Source of the DNA: Hyphomicrobiales bacterium
Lineage (GTDB): Bacteria; Pseudomonadota; Alphaproteobacteria; Rhizobiales; Rhizobiaceae
Direction of reading: 5' to 3'
DNA: 51,434 nucleotides
Assembly (NCBI GenBank): GCA_900470965.1
Contig: UCCS01000113.1
Coordinates: 1-51,434 of the forward strand
Shown: positions 7,850 through 16,795 of the stretch, one piece after another
Layout: each line of letters starts with the position of its first letter
Position numbering within the stretch: the stretch's first letter is position 1
Program-made: the position numbers and the translations under genes
Notes under the pieces: generated by a model
What the model saw: only the letters and a program-made list of their open reading frames with translations
Database searches by the model: none
What the model was told of the DNA's origin: nothing

Positions 7850-9613
7850 ATGACTATCATCTCGCGAATTTTAAAGATCAAAAGCCGTTCCCACATCCGC
7901 GTCGAACGTCAGAGGATCGGCATTCACGACAAGATCCCGGGCACGAGAAAGAAGCGGAGCGGCCAGGCAAGGCGGCGCCTGGGAATCTTGATCGCCGGCT
8001 TCGTATTCGGCTTCCTACTGATCGGAGGTCGCCTCCTCCAGTATGGGCTGGCTGAGCCGTTTGCCGCCAGCTCGCTTGGCAATCCCAACAGCGTCGCCTC
8101 CCGGCCCGACATCATCGATCGCAACGGCCAGCTCCTTGCTACCGACCTGAACATGGTCTCCCTCTATGCAGACCCCCGTCGCATCATCGACGCCGACGAA
8201 GTGGTGGAGAAACTCGCAGCCGTCATCCCGAGCCTCGATTGGAGGGAGACCCACAAGAAACTCAAGATGGACAGCGGCTTCCAGTGGTTGCGGCGCCAAC
8301 TCACGCCGAGGCAGCAAGCTGACATCCTGGCCCTTGGCCTTCCCGGCATAGGCTTCAGACCGGAAAAACGTCGCTTCTATCCCGGCGCGCGCGCTGCGTC
8401 GCATATTCTCGGCCACGTGAATGTCGACAATCAAGGACTGGCCGGCATGGAGCGGTATCTCGACCAGCAGGGCCTGGCCGATCTGAGGGCTGTGGGACTG
8501 ACATCTGGGGTTCCACTTGAGCCCGTCAGGCTGTCGATCGACATCCGCGTCCAGAACATCGCCCGAGAGGTCGCCGCCAAGGCGATGAACGCCTATCAGG
8601 CAGACGCCGCCGGCGCACTCGTTCTCGATGTCGAGACGGGCGAGGTCCTGGCCATGGCCTCGGTGCCGGACTACGACCCTAACGAGCCGTCGCGCACATT
8701 GGCGGACGGCAGACCGGACAAGGACTACGAGAAAGGCTGGTTCAATCGGATCAGCAATGCGACATTCGAAATGGGCTCGACCTTCAAGAGCTTCACCCTG
8801 GCAATGGGCCTCGACGCGGAAAAGATCACACTAAACTCCGTCGTCGATGCATCCCGTCCGATCCGCATGGGCGGCTTCACGATCAAGGACTTCAAAGGCA
8901 AGCACAGGCCCCTGTCGATCCCGGAAGTCTTTCAGTATTCGTCGAACATCGGCACTGCCGCCGTCGCGGATATGGTCGGCATTGAAGGGCATCAACAGTT
9001 CCTGACCAAGCTCGGCCTTCTCTCCAAGATGGAGACGGAGATGCCGGGTGTCGCAACGCCGACACAGCCACGCACCTGGAAGAAGATCAACTCCGTCACG
9101 ATCTCCTTCGGCCACGGCGTCGCGACGACCCCGCTGCAAACGGCGTCTGCGGCTGCATCTCTTATCAATGGCGGCAACCTCATTTCGCCGACCTTCCTAC
9201 CACGGTCGCCGGAACAGGCCGCAGCATTGTCGCGAAACGTCATCAAGCAAAGCACGAGCGCGGATATGCGCTACCTCTTCACCTGGAACGGGCTGAAGGG
9301 CTCCGGCCGCGGCGCCCAGGTCGAGGGCTTCAACGTCGGCGGCAAGACCGGCACCGCCGACAAGGTCGTCAATGGACGCTATGCCAGCGACCTGAATTTC
9401 AACGCCTTCGTCGCGGCCTTTCCGATGGATCAGCCGAAATACATGGTTCTCTCGATCATCGATGCCCCGAAAACCGGCGAGCATGGCGGGCGAACTGCAG
9501 CGTCAACCGCTGCTCCGATGGTGAAGGAAATCATTGGTCGAGCAGCCCCGCTGCTCGGCGTCCAGCCTCGCTTCGGTTCGAATGATGTTCCCTATTCACT
9601 GATCAGTTACTGA
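7850..9613 (+). CDS. Class B penicillin-binding protein (FtsI/PBP3-like peptidoglycan transpeptidase)
   Basis: 587 residues. It has a basic cytoplasmic tail, a single membrane anchor at about residues 44-60 (LGILIAGFVFGFLLIGG), a periplasmic PBP dimer domain (RPDIIDRNGQLLATD...), then a complete transpeptidase domain. All three catalytic motifs are intact: SxxK at S310-K313 (STFK), SxN at S364-N366 (SSN) and KTG at 499-501. It should cross-link septal peptidoglycan in the periplasm. The N-terminus (MTIISRILKIKSRSH) resembles rhizobial FtsI starts, supporting ATG 7850 although the ribosome site is poor. There are no mra/ftsL/murE neighbours, so it is not the dcw-cluster ftsI but a free-standing second copy, which is unusual among catabolic operons. 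Confidence 0.9.
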   Translation: MTIISRILKIKSRSHIRVERQRIGIHDKIPGTRKKRSGQARRRLGILIAGFVFGFLLIGGRLLQYGLAEPFAASSLGNPNSVASRPDIIDRNGQLLATDLNMVSLYADPRRIIDADEVVEKLAAVIPSLDWRETHKKLKMDSGFQWLRRQLTPRQQADILALGLPGIGFRPEKRRFYPGARAASHILGHVNVDNQGLAGMERYLDQQGLADLRAVGLTSGVPLEPVRLSIDIRVQNIAREVAAKAMNAYQADAAGALVLDVETGEVLAMASVPDYDPNEPSRTLADGRPDKDYEKGWFNRISNATFEMGSTFKSFTLAMGLDAEKITLNSVVDASRPIRMGGFTIKDFKGKHRPLSIPEVFQYSSNIGTAAVADMVGIEGHQQFLTKLGLLSKMETEMPGVATPTQPRTWKKINSVTISFGHGVATTPLQTASAAASLINGGNLISPTFLPRSPEQAAALSRNVIKQSTSADMRYLFTWNGLKGSGRGAQVEGFNVGGKTGTADKVVNGRYASDLNFNAFVAAFPMDQPKYMVLSIIDAPKTGEHGGRTAASTAAPMVKEIIGRAAPLLGVQPRFGSNDVPYSLISY

Positions 9614-9767
9614 GCTATCCGCCAGGATCTGCGAGGTGCGCCGCACGTCGCTGCGACAGCGATCGGCCTCGGTCTATGCGCCCGAAGCCTAGGAATGATT
9701 TCTGGCCGGTCGGCATCATGCCGAGGCGCCGCAGCGCTCATGGTCCGTCGCCGCAACATAGAAAGTG

Positions 9768-10508
9768 TCAGATGAAAGTCGCTTCGAACAGCTCACGCGC
9801 ATATTCGTTGTGCGTTTTTCCATCCTGCAGATCCCGTTTCGAGAGCTCGTCGACGAACCGGCCATCCTTCATGATCAGCACGCGATCGCACATATGGGCG
9901 ATCACTGCCAGATCGTGACTGACAAGCACGTAGGTCAGCCCCATCTCGTCGCGCTGGTCCGCCAGCAGGTTCAGGATTTCCGCCTGTATCGACACGTCGA
10001 GCGCTGAGGTCGGTTCGTCGAGAAGCAGGATCGGCGGGGAGAGGATCAGCGCCCGTGCGATTGCGACACGCTGGCGCTGGCCGCCGGAAAGTTCGTGTGG
10101 GAAACGGTTTGCAAATGCGGTCGGCAGACCAACCTGGCGCAGAGAATGCTCCACAGTTTGCCAGATCTCCTGTCTGCCCATGGCCCGCAAAGGCTCGGCA
10201 AGTGCCGTGCCGATCCGGTGGCGCGGATGCAGCGAGCCATAGGGATCCTGAAACACCATTTGAGCGCATTTGAGGTCGTCGAGGCTTCTCGACTTGCCGA
10301 CGGTGCGACCGGCGAGCGCGATTTCGCCCGACCAGCCTTTTTCCATGCCTGACAGGCATCGCAAGACAGTGGACTTGCCGCAGCCGGACTCGCCGACGAT
10401 GCCCAGCGTTTCCCCACGAGCGACGCTGAAGCTGACATTCTTGACGACATGGTTTTGCTGTTTGCCGGACGAGAATGTGACGTTGAGGTCGCGGACTTCG
10501 ATCATCAT
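9768..10508 (-). CDS. Oligopeptide/nickel-type ABC transporter ATP-binding protein (OppF/NikE-like)
   Basis: 246 residues with a single complete nucleotide-binding domain: Walker A GESGCGKST (about residues 37-45), signature LSGGQRQRVAIARAL, Walker B ILLLDEPTSALD and switch His in VSHDLAVI. It is shorter than typical OppF (about 330) because it lacks the C-terminal oligopeptide-transporter extension. Its start overlaps the stop of the preceding ATPase gene by four bases (ATGA), so the two ATPases are coupled and probably work as a heterodimer. It is the last gene of the five-gene importer operon. The following 154 bases, up to the convergent PBP gene, hold only a weak hairpin (9648-9662). Confidence 0.93.
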   Translation of the reverse strand: MMIEVRDLNVTFSSGKQQNHVVKNVSFSVARGETLGIVGESGCGKSTVLRCLSGMEKGWSGEIALAGRTVGKSRSLDDLKCAQMVFQDPYGSLHPRHRIGTALAEPLRAMGRQEIWQTVEHSLRQVGLPTAFANRFPHELSGGQRQRVAIARALILSPPILLLDEPTSALDVSIQAEILNLLADQRDEMGLTYVLVSHDLAVIAHMCDRVLIMKDGRFVDELSKRDLQDGKTHNEYARELFEATFI

Positions 10509-11332
10509 GCTCTCTCCAGGTCGATCTTCGAGCGGTCGAGAACCGCAAGCCGCCGGACGGGATGTCGTGGATCCGGCATCGCAGCGATCAGCCCCTTCGT
10601 ATAGGGATGGCCGGCATCTTCCAGCCTCGTCAGCGTCTCGACGATGCGCCCCGCATACATGACGATGATCCGCTCACAGAAGGCGGAGACCATCCGGATA
10701 TCGTGACTGATCAACAGCAGGCCGGAATCGTTCTCCCGGACGAGTTCGTCCAGCAGCGTCAGCACGTCCTTGCGCACGCTGACATCGAGCGCCGAGGTCG
10801 GTTCATCGGCGATGACGAGCTTTGGCTTGGCAAGCAGCATCATCGCAATCATGACACGCTGCCCCATGCCACCAGATATCTGATGCGGATACTGCGCCAT
10901 CACGCGCTCGGCGTCCCTGATGCGAACGCGCTCGAGCATTGCCTTGGCGGCAGCGGTCGCCGCTGCGCCACGCAGGTTGAGATGCAGGCGAGCCGCTTCG
11001 GCGATCTGCTTGCCGACAGTCAGCACAGGATTGAGCGAATAGCGGGGGTCCTGCATGATAAGCGCAATATCCTTGCCGCGTATCTTTCCCATCTGCCTCT
11101 CGGACAGAGACAGAAGCGGACTGCCTTCGAGTTCGAGACGCCTTGCCGAGACGGTGGCGCCTGCCGACAGAAGGCGCATGATCGCGCGACCGGTCGTCGA
11201 TTTTCCGGAGCCGGACTCGCCGACAATGCCGACGCGCTCGCGCCCGACTTCGAAGCTGACATGGGAAACGGCAGGCACGGCGTTCCTGCCGAAGCTGACA
11301 TTGAGGTCTTCGACGGAGAGTACTGGCTTCAT
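10505..11332 (-). CDS. Oligopeptide/nickel-type ABC transporter ATP-binding protein (OppD/NikD-like)
   Basis: 275 residues from ATG 11332. Walker A reads GESGSGKST, the Q-loop ALIMQDPRYSLNP, signature ISGGMGQRVMIAMML (an LSGGQ variant with Met), Walker B LVIADEPTSALD, and switch LLISHDIRM. The start is placed at the ATG right after the upstream permease stop (TGA-T-ATG), where the conserved KPVLSVEDLNVSF begins. An ATG 15 bases earlier is possible. It lacks the long OppD C-terminal tail. It couples with the next ATPase by a 4-base overlap. The substrate is probably not a peptide, given the linked sugar-acid dehydratases (inference). Confidence 0.9.
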   Translation of the reverse strand: MKPVLSVEDLNVSFGRNAVPAVSHVSFEVGRERVGIVGESGSGKSTTGRAIMRLLSAGATVSARRLELEGSPLLSLSERQMGKIRGKDIALIMQDPRYSLNPVLTVGKQIAEAARLHLNLRGAAATAAAKAMLERVRIRDAERVMAQYPHQISGGMGQRVMIAMMLLAKPKLVIADEPTSALDVSVRKDVLTLLDELVRENDSGLLLISHDIRMVSAFCERIIVMYAGRIVETLTRLEDAGHPYTKGLIAAMPDPRHPVRRLAVLDRSKIDLERA

Positions 11333-11333
11333 A

Positions 11334-12236
11334 TCAGGACCTGGCATGACGGGGATCCAGAATGTCGCGAAGCGCATCGCCTGCGACATTGAAGGCGAGG
11401 CTGGTGACGAGAATGGCAACACCCGGCATCACGGCAACCCACCAATAGTCGAGCATGAACTTGCGCCCGCTCGATATCATCGCGCCCCATTCGGGCGCCG
11501 GCGGCTGCGCGCCCAATCCGAGGAAGCCGAGCGAGGCAGCCGTCAGAATGATGCCTGCCATATTCAGGGTCAGGCGTACGATCACAGACGGAATGCACAT
11601 GGGGGCGATGTAGACGAACAGGATGCGCAGGGGCGAGGCGCCATAAAGGCGGGCCGCGGCAACATAGTCGGCATTCCTGACGACCAGCGCCTCGGCACGC
11701 GCCAGACGCGCGATGGGTGGCCATGCCGTGAGTGAAATGGCGATGATCGCCGTCGTCAGCCCGGCCCCAAGTGCGGCGGCGAATGCCAGCGCCAGGATCA
11801 GCGAGGGAAAGGACAGGACGATATCCGTTGCCCGCATCAAGAGCGCGTCCGTTCGACCTCCGAAGAAGCCGGCGACAACACCGATCAGCAGACCGATCGG
11901 GCCGACGATCAGGGAGATCGAAAACACGGTCTGGACGGTGATCCGCGTCCCGTAGATCAGACGGCTCAGAATATCCCGGCCGAACTCGTCGGTGCCTGCC
12001 CAATGCGCGGCGCTCGGCGGCTGCAGCGCGTCGGACAGGACCTGGATGTTGGGATCATAGGGCGCGAGCAAAGGCGCAAGGATCGCGACGACGCAGAGCA
12101 CCGCCAGAATGACGAAGCCGGCCATGCCGAGCGGTTCCTGCCCAAGTCTTGAGACGATCCGCATCGTTGAGCCCGAGATCCGTGCCGGTAGGCTCGGTGG
12201 GCGCACAGTGAGGTCCGTTTGGATTGCATCGCTCAT
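11334..12236 (-). CDS. Opp/Nik-type ABC transporter permease (DppC/NikC-like)
   Basis: 300-residue inner-membrane permease. The N-terminal region with APLLAPYDPNIQ and HWAGTDEFGRDILSRLIYGTR is the classic DppC/NikC signature. The EAA loop region reads ARAEALVVRNADYVAAARLYGAS. About six membrane segments are visible. ATG 12236 overlaps the stop of the DppB-like gene by four bases. It should pair with that permease to form the channel. Confidence 0.94.
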   Translation of the reverse strand: MSDAIQTDLTVRPPSLPARISGSTMRIVSRLGQEPLGMAGFVILAVLCVVAILAPLLAPYDPNIQVLSDALQPPSAAHWAGTDEFGRDILSRLIYGTRITVQTVFSISLIVGPIGLLIGVVAGFFGGRTDALLMRATDIVLSFPSLILALAFAAALGAGLTTAIIAISLTAWPPIARLARAEALVVRNADYVAAARLYGASPLRILFVYIAPMCIPSVIVRLTLNMAGIILTAASLGFLGLGAQPPAPEWGAMISSGRKFMLDYWWVAVMPGVAILVTSLAFNVAGDALRDILDPRHARS

Positions 12237-13261
12237 TGAGCAGCCTCCCGAGTCCGCGGATCGAATATCGCATAGGCGATGTCCGCCAGGAAATTGAGGA
12301 ACATGAAGATGAAGCCGATGATGATGGTGGCGGCAACGACGGCGTTCATGTCGCCGATCATCAGTGCGTTCGTCATGTATTGACCGATACCCGGCCAGGA
12401 AAAGACGATCTCCGTCACGACGGCGCCTTCCAGGAGGCCACCGTAGGAAATAGCCAGGATAGTGATCAACTGGACGGCGATATTCGGCAGGACGTGACCG
12501 ATGACGGTGCGTGCCGGGCCGACACCCTTTGCACGCGCGGCAATCACGTAATCCTGGCTCAATTGCTCAAGCGTGAAACTGCGGGTCATGCGGGTGATAT
12601 AGGCCATGGCGGCATAGGCCAGGATGACAGCCGGCAGGATGATGTGACCAGCCGCGTTCCAGAAGATCTCCGTTTCTCCCTGCAGCAGACTGTCGACGAG
12701 CAGCAGCCCCGTCTGCGGCGTCACCATGCCCTCGTAGAAGACATCGACACGGCCGGGGCCTCCAACCCAGTTCAGTCCGGCGTAGAAGATGACCAGGCCG
12801 ACGATCCCGAACCAGAAGACCGGGATCGAATGACCGACAAGCGCCACGATCCGGGCGATCTTGTCGATAAAAGTGTCTCGAAAGAGCGCCGCCGTCAGCC
12901 CAAGCGGAACGCCGACGAAGGTCGAGATCAGGATCGCCAGGGTGGCGAGTTCGAAGGTCGCGGGAAATGCCTGGGCAAGATCCGAAGAGACCGGATTGCC
13001 TGTCAGCACCGCCGTTCCGAAATCGCCATTCGCGAGACCATTCAGGTAGATCAGGAACTGCTGGTAGATCGGCAGGTCAAGGCCGAGCTTCTGGCGCATG
13101 GCGGCATAGGCCGCTGGATCTGCTAGCTCGCCGACGATCGCTCCGACCGGATCAGCGGGAAGAATACGGCCGATCACGAAAGTGACGCACAGCAGGATGA
13201 ACAGGCTGACGGCGAGGTGTGCCACCCGGAGCGCCAGTTCCTTGACGGAGAGTTCCTTCAT
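12233..13261 (-). CDS. Opp/Nik-type ABC transporter permease (DppB/NikB-like)
   Basis: 342-residue inner-membrane permease. The opening segment (LAVSLFILLCVTFVIGRILPADPVGAI) and the following MRQKLGLDLPIYQQFLIYL block mark the DppB/NikB/GsiC family, and the EAA loop is near SQDYVIAARAKGVG. The usual length is about 310-340. It lies 15 bases downstream of the binding-protein gene and overlaps the DppC-like gene by ATGA. Confidence 0.94.
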   Translation of the reverse strand: MKELSVKELALRVAHLAVSLFILLCVTFVIGRILPADPVGAIVGELADPAAYAAMRQKLGLDLPIYQQFLIYLNGLANGDFGTAVLTGNPVSSDLAQAFPATFELATLAILISTFVGVPLGLTAALFRDTFIDKIARIVALVGHSIPVFWFGIVGLVIFYAGLNWVGGPGRVDVFYEGMVTPQTGLLLVDSLLQGETEIFWNAAGHIILPAVILAYAAMAYITRMTRSFTLEQLSQDYVIAARAKGVGPARTVIGHVLPNIAVQLITILAISYGGLLEGAVVTEIVFSWPGIGQYMTNALMIGDMNAVVAATIIIGFIFMFLNFLADIAYAIFDPRTREAAQ

Positions 13262-13276
13262 GATCGGCGACCTTGC

Positions 13277-14872
13277 TTAATCGGTCTCGGCCTTCGTGAC
13301 GCCCTCAAGGCGCGTCGTCTGGTTCGGATGGCCGACATAGCCATGGACGTCACCATTCAGCACGATGGGCTCGAAGCGCTCGAACATCGGCAGGACGGCC
13401 GGCTTCTGATCCACGAACATCTTCTGCATCTCGACGTAGAGTTCGCCGCGTTTCTTCGGGTCTGCCTCGAGCGAGGCTTTTGCCGTCAGAGCCGTCAGTT
13501 CGGGAATGTCCCATGCCGAGCGCCAGACGAAGTTACCTGCATTGTTTGCCTCGAGAGAATTGTCGGGATTGGAGGCGAACTGCTCCATCGCCCCGAGCAC
13601 ATTCGGCATGTAGGCGCCTGTCTGCGGAATGAGGAGATCGAAATTCCGGGCACGGTGGGCTGCGATGATGTCGGATCCGTTGCCCTGCTGGATGTCAACC
13701 TTGATGCCGATCTGAGCGAGCGAAGCCTGGATTGCGGTGGCAAGATCGATGCGGGGCGTCTGTGCGATGGTTTTCAGACTGACCGAAAAGCCATCCTTGA
13801 AGCCAGCTTCGGCAAGAAGCGCCTTCGCCTTGGCGACATCGAAATGCCAATCGGGGCTTGGGATTGCATATTCGAAGTTTTCGGGAACAGGCACTGTACG
13901 CGCACGCCCGTAGGGACCCATGATGGTCTTCTCGATCCCCTTGTAGTCGATACCGTAGGCGATCGCTTCGCGCACCTTCGGGTTGGACAGGTATTTGTTG
14001 CCGGCATTCATCGACAGCACGTAGAAGCCGCCTGTGGGCACACGCTGGATCTCGAAGCCCTTCTTGTTGTCGAAGGTGGCGAGATCCGACGCGGTCATTG
14101 CGCTTGCTATGTCGATATCGCCGCGCTCCAGCATCAGGCGCTCCACCTGGCTTTCGGGAACATGGCGGACGATAACGCGGCGCATCTTCGGAGCACCCCC
14201 AACATAATTCTTGTTGGCGTCGAGAATGACAAGTTCATTGGGCGCCCAGCGGTTTAACGTAAACGGTCCGGAGCCGGCCGAATGGGTTCTCAGCCAAGCG
14301 TTGCCATAGTCGTCGTTGGCGACATGCTTCTGGACTTCAACGCTGTCGACGACGCTCGCAATGACCATGGCCAGACGGTAAAGCAGAAGCTCCGATGTCA
14401 CCTCGCCCGAAAGATCGATGCGCACCGTCTTGTCGTCGACGGCTTTGACCAGTTGATCGACATTGTCCTTCGTATAGCCGACGCGCTTGAGGTTGGCGGC
14501 TGCGGCCTGATCGAGCTTCAGCAAACGGCCGAGCGAATAGACGACGTCCTTGGACGTCACCGGATTTCCGGAGGCGAAGGTCGCATCGCGCAGTTTGAAC
14601 GTGATCCCCTTGTCATCGACCTGCCAGCTTTCAGCAAGCTGCGGCACGATCTTGCCGTCAGGCGTCGAGGCAACCAAGCGGTCGTAGAGATTCGACATGA
14701 TTTCGTTGGCCTTGGCCTCCGTCGCCTGCTGCGGGTCCAGCGAAAGAACCTGGGCAAGCGAGGTGCCGATGACCAGCTGATCGGCAGGCGTGGCCGCCCG
14801 AAGTGCCGGCGCCGCCAAGGTCAGCGCGCAGAATGCGACGCCAACAAACAGGCTTCTAGAAAAATGCTTCAT
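13277..14872 (-). CDS. Periplasmic substrate-binding protein, family 5 (DppA/NikA type)
   Basis: 531 residues from ATG 14872, the normal size for family 5 receptors. The start is fixed by GGGAGGAG seven bases upstream and by a clean signal peptide (MKHFSRSLFVGVAF... cleavage after LRA, about residue 26). Longer readings would swallow the operator region. Family blocks include SLDPQQATEAKANEIMSNLYDRLV, LAESWQVDDKGITFKLRDATFASG and REAIAYGIDYKGIEKTIMG. Family 5 proteins bind peptides, nickel complexes, opines and also oligosaccharides. The divergent GntR regulator and the dehydratases favour an oligosaccharide or glycoside of an acid sugar (inference). It is the first gene of the importer operon. 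Confidence 0.93.
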   Translation of the reverse strand: MKHFSRSLFVGVAFCALTLAAPALRAATPADQLVIGTSLAQVLSLDPQQATEAKANEIMSNLYDRLVASTPDGKIVPQLAESWQVDDKGITFKLRDATFASGNPVTSKDVVYSLGRLLKLDQAAAANLKRVGYTKDNVDQLVKAVDDKTVRIDLSGEVTSELLLYRLAMVIASVVDSVEVQKHVANDDYGNAWLRTHSAGSGPFTLNRWAPNELVILDANKNYVGGAPKMRRVIVRHVPESQVERLMLERGDIDIASAMTASDLATFDNKKGFEIQRVPTGGFYVLSMNAGNKYLSNPKVREAIAYGIDYKGIEKTIMGPYGRARTVPVPENFEYAIPSPDWHFDVAKAKALLAEAGFKDGFSVSLKTIAQTPRIDLATAIQASLAQIGIKVDIQQGNGSDIIAAHRARNFDLLIPQTGAYMPNVLGAMEQFASNPDNSLEANNAGNFVWRSAWDIPELTALTAKASLEADPKKRGELYVEMQKMFVDQKPAVLPMFERFEPIVLNGDVHGYVGHPNQTTRLEGVTKAETD

Positions 14873-14900
14873 TGCAACTCCTCCCTGAGTTACTATACAA

Positions 14901-14934
14901 GACATAATATGTCGTCCGTATGTCGTATTATGAC
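14901..14934. promoter_or_regulatory. Putative GntR operators in the divergent importer/regulator promoter
   Basis: GACATAATATGTC (14901-14913) is a perfect 13-base palindrome. A second, imperfect one, GTCGTATTATGAC (14922-14934, 10 of 13 symmetric), lies 8 bases further. The word GACATAATATG recurs inverted at 15726-15736 in the other promoter of the module, so both transcription units probably answer to the GntR protein encoded between them. Confidence 0.6.
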
Positions 14935-14978
14935 TTTTCAAAGAAGTTTGCAAGTGCCATGCGGACGAGGACGAGAAA

Positions 14979-15704
14979 ATGGGGAACAACGAAATGGTGG
15001 CGGGCACGCGTGGCAGACAGCGTTTGGCGCAACAGGTCATCGACCAGCTGCGCATGCAGATCGAAACGGGACAGCTTCGCGAGGGAGATCAGCTTCCAAC
15101 CGAACCGCAGCTTGAGGCGGCCTTCGGGGTCAGCCGTACGGTCGTGCGGGAGGCGATCGCCGACCTGCGCGCGGCCGGATTCGTCCGTCCCGTTCAAGGC
15201 AAGGGTGTCTTCGTCTCCGATCCCAAGGCACATGGCAGGCTGATCCTGACGCCGGTCGAAGTCAAGAGCATTCCGGAAACGCTGGAATTGCTGGAGTTTC
15301 GCATGGCTGTCGAAGGAGAAGCTGCCGCTATTGCCGCCTATCGCCGAACGGCCGAACAGGAGGCGGCAATTCGGCTTGCCAACCGGAAAATGGCCCAACT
15401 CATCGAGAGCGGTGAGCCCACAGTCGAGGCCGATTATGAATTCCATACCGCCATAGCCAATGCTTCTAACAACAGATTCTACATCGATGCCCTGCGTCAT
15501 TTCGGACCGCGCGCGATCCCGCGCGGCCAATTCCCGACCTTGCCGGAGGCCAATGACCGCGCCTATCTCGAAAAAGTCCATGCAGAGCATGGTGAGATCC
15601 TGGCGGCTATCGCCGAGCAGGATCCCGACCGCGCGAGACAGGCCATGCGCGCGCATATGATGGCGAGCCAGCGACGATACCGGATGCTTGCAGAGCAGCA
15701 ATGA
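14979..15704 (+). CDS. GntR-family transcriptional regulator, FadR/FCD subfamily
   Basis: 241 residues. The N-terminal winged helix (about residues 12-75) contains LREGDQLPTEPQLEAAFGVSRTVVREAIADLRAAGFV and the wing QGKGVFVSDP. The rest is an all-helical FCD ligand domain with metal-ligand-type residues in DYEFHTAIANASNN and HAEHGEILAAI. Such regulators usually bind carboxylate or sugar-acid effectors, which fits the dehydratases next to it. ATG 14979 is preceded by GAGGACGAG; a second ATG five codons later is possible. It is divergent from the importer operon and sits 66 bases before the dehydratase pair, with matching palindromes on both sides. Confidence 0.93.
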   Translation: MGNNEMVAGTRGRQRLAQQVIDQLRMQIETGQLREGDQLPTEPQLEAAFGVSRTVVREAIADLRAAGFVRPVQGKGVFVSDPKAHGRLILTPVEVKSIPETLELLEFRMAVEGEAAAIAAYRRTAEQEAAIRLANRKMAQLIESGEPTVEADYEFHTAIANASNNRFYIDALRHFGPRAIPRGQFPTLPEANDRAYLEKVHAEHGEILAAIAEQDPDRARQAMRAHMMASQRRYRMLAEQQ

Positions 15705-15725
15705 GGCTCGACAACCGCAGAAATT

Positions 15726-15745
15726 CATATTATGTCATATGACAT
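15726..15745. promoter_or_regulatory. Putative GntR operator upstream of the dehydratase genes
   Basis: CATATTATGTC (15726-15736) is the exact reverse complement of part of the site at 14901. It runs into ATGTCATATGACAT (15732-15745), a perfect 14-base palindrome. It lies 25 bases before the GTG start of the UxuA-like gene. Confidence 0.6.
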
Positions 15746-15770
15746 GATTTGAATGATCGGGAGGTTAATC

Positions 15771-16751
15771 GTGTATTTGGGAACCCAGGTCGCTGCGCGG
15801 GACGACGATGATTTTCGCGTTTTTGCTCAGCTAGGCGTAAAGCATATTTCCGCTGACCCGCCCGGTGCGCCGTCGAGCTGGACGCTGGAGGATCTCGAGC
15901 GTCATCGTGATCATGTAGAGAGCTTCGGCCTCGTTCTGGACATGATCCAGCTTCCCCTCCCCTCCAAGCCGATCGAAAAGGCGTCCTATCCCGATATCCT
16001 GCTCGGAGGTCCGGAACGCGACCAGCAGATCGATGCCGTCTGCCGGATGATCGAGAATTGCGCAAAGGCCGGGATCCCCGCCACGAAATACAATCTCAAT
16101 CTCATCGGCATTCCCAGGACGGAGCTCGAAAAAGGCCGCGGCGGTTCTCTGAACGAAGCCTTTCGCTGGGAAAGGGCCGATCAGCAGGCCGCGCCCGGTC
16201 TTGCCGGCGTCCTCTCAGAAGATGAGAACTGGGAGCGCATCGACTACTTCCTCGAGCGCGTGGTTCCCGTTGCCGAAAGCAACAGGGTGCGCCTTGCCTG
16301 CCATCCGCACGATCCCTATACGCCACCGGGCTATCGCGGCGTCACCAGGGTCCTTGGCACTGTGGATGGACTGAAGAAATTCGTGCAGATGCACGAAAGC
16401 CCCTATCATGGCCTGAATTTCTGCCAGGGCTCGATCGGCGAGATGCTCGACAATCCGCGCGAGGAGATCGACGACATCATCCGCTGGTTCGGCACGCGCG
16501 GAAAGATCTTCAATCTGCACTTCCGCAACATCAGTGGCGGCAAACTCTCCTTCATGGAAACGTTTCCCGATGAAGGCGACATGGACATGGTGCGGTCGCT
16601 GAAGGTCTACCGCGAGGTCGGCTACAAATATATGGTCATGCCAGACCATGTGCCGCGCATCAGCGGCCGCGACGCGACAGGCGTCGCCTTCAGCTTCTGC
16701 TACGGTTACATAGCCGCGGTGCTCGAGGCGATGGAAGCCGGTCATATGTGA
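15771..16751 (+). CDS. uxuA: UxuA-family mannonate dehydratase-like enzyme
   Basis: 326 residues, a TIM-barrel sugar-acid dehydratase of the UxuA family. UxuA removes water from D-mannonate to give 2-keto-3-deoxygluconate. Features matching the family are the HPHDP block (178-182, where UxuA has HPDDP), FCQG (217-220, where UxuA has a Cys-Thr-Gly-Ser block), LHFRN (249-253), the DMDM block near 270-273 and PDH (291-293). The GTG start at 15771 is preferred over an upstream ATG because GGGAGG lies six bases before it. The protein is shorter than E. coli UxuA (394) and diverged, so the exact hexonate may differ. It is followed directly by a KdgD-like dehydratase, which acts on a further acid-sugar intermediate. 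Confidence 0.78.
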   Translation: MYLGTQVAARDDDDFRVFAQLGVKHISADPPGAPSSWTLEDLERHRDHVESFGLVLDMIQLPLPSKPIEKASYPDILLGGPERDQQIDAVCRMIENCAKAGIPATKYNLNLIGIPRTELEKGRGGSLNEAFRWERADQQAAPGLAGVLSEDENWERIDYFLERVVPVAESNRVRLACHPHDPYTPPGYRGVTRVLGTVDGLKKFVQMHESPYHGLNFCQGSIGEMLDNPREEIDDIIRWFGTRGKIFNLHFRNISGGKLSFMETFPDEGDMDMVRSLKVYREVGYKYMVMPDHVPRISGRDATGVAFSFCYGYIAAVLEAMEAGHM

Positions 16752-16795
16752 GCGAGGCGCTCACCTTCAATCAGCAACTATTCAAGGAATTCAAC

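Larger units (their letters stand above)
7485..7853 (+). other. Doubtful 122-codon reading frame in the 432-base gap before the PBP gene
   Basis: The interval 7418-7849 holds no convincing gene. This open frame ends in a TGA that overlaps the PBP start (ATGA), which could mean coupling. However, it has no clear ribosome site, its first codons lie upstream of the best promoter candidate (7500-7528), and the predicted product resembles no family I know. More likely the region is a promoter and a leader of about 310 bases. If the frame is real, it would encode a small PBP-linked protein. Confidence 0.15.

Noticed and set aside
9614..9767. Weak hairpin TCGCTG-CGA-CAGCGA between convergent PBP and ABC genes
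   Set aside because: Only a 6-bp stem with no U tract, so too weak to call a terminator.
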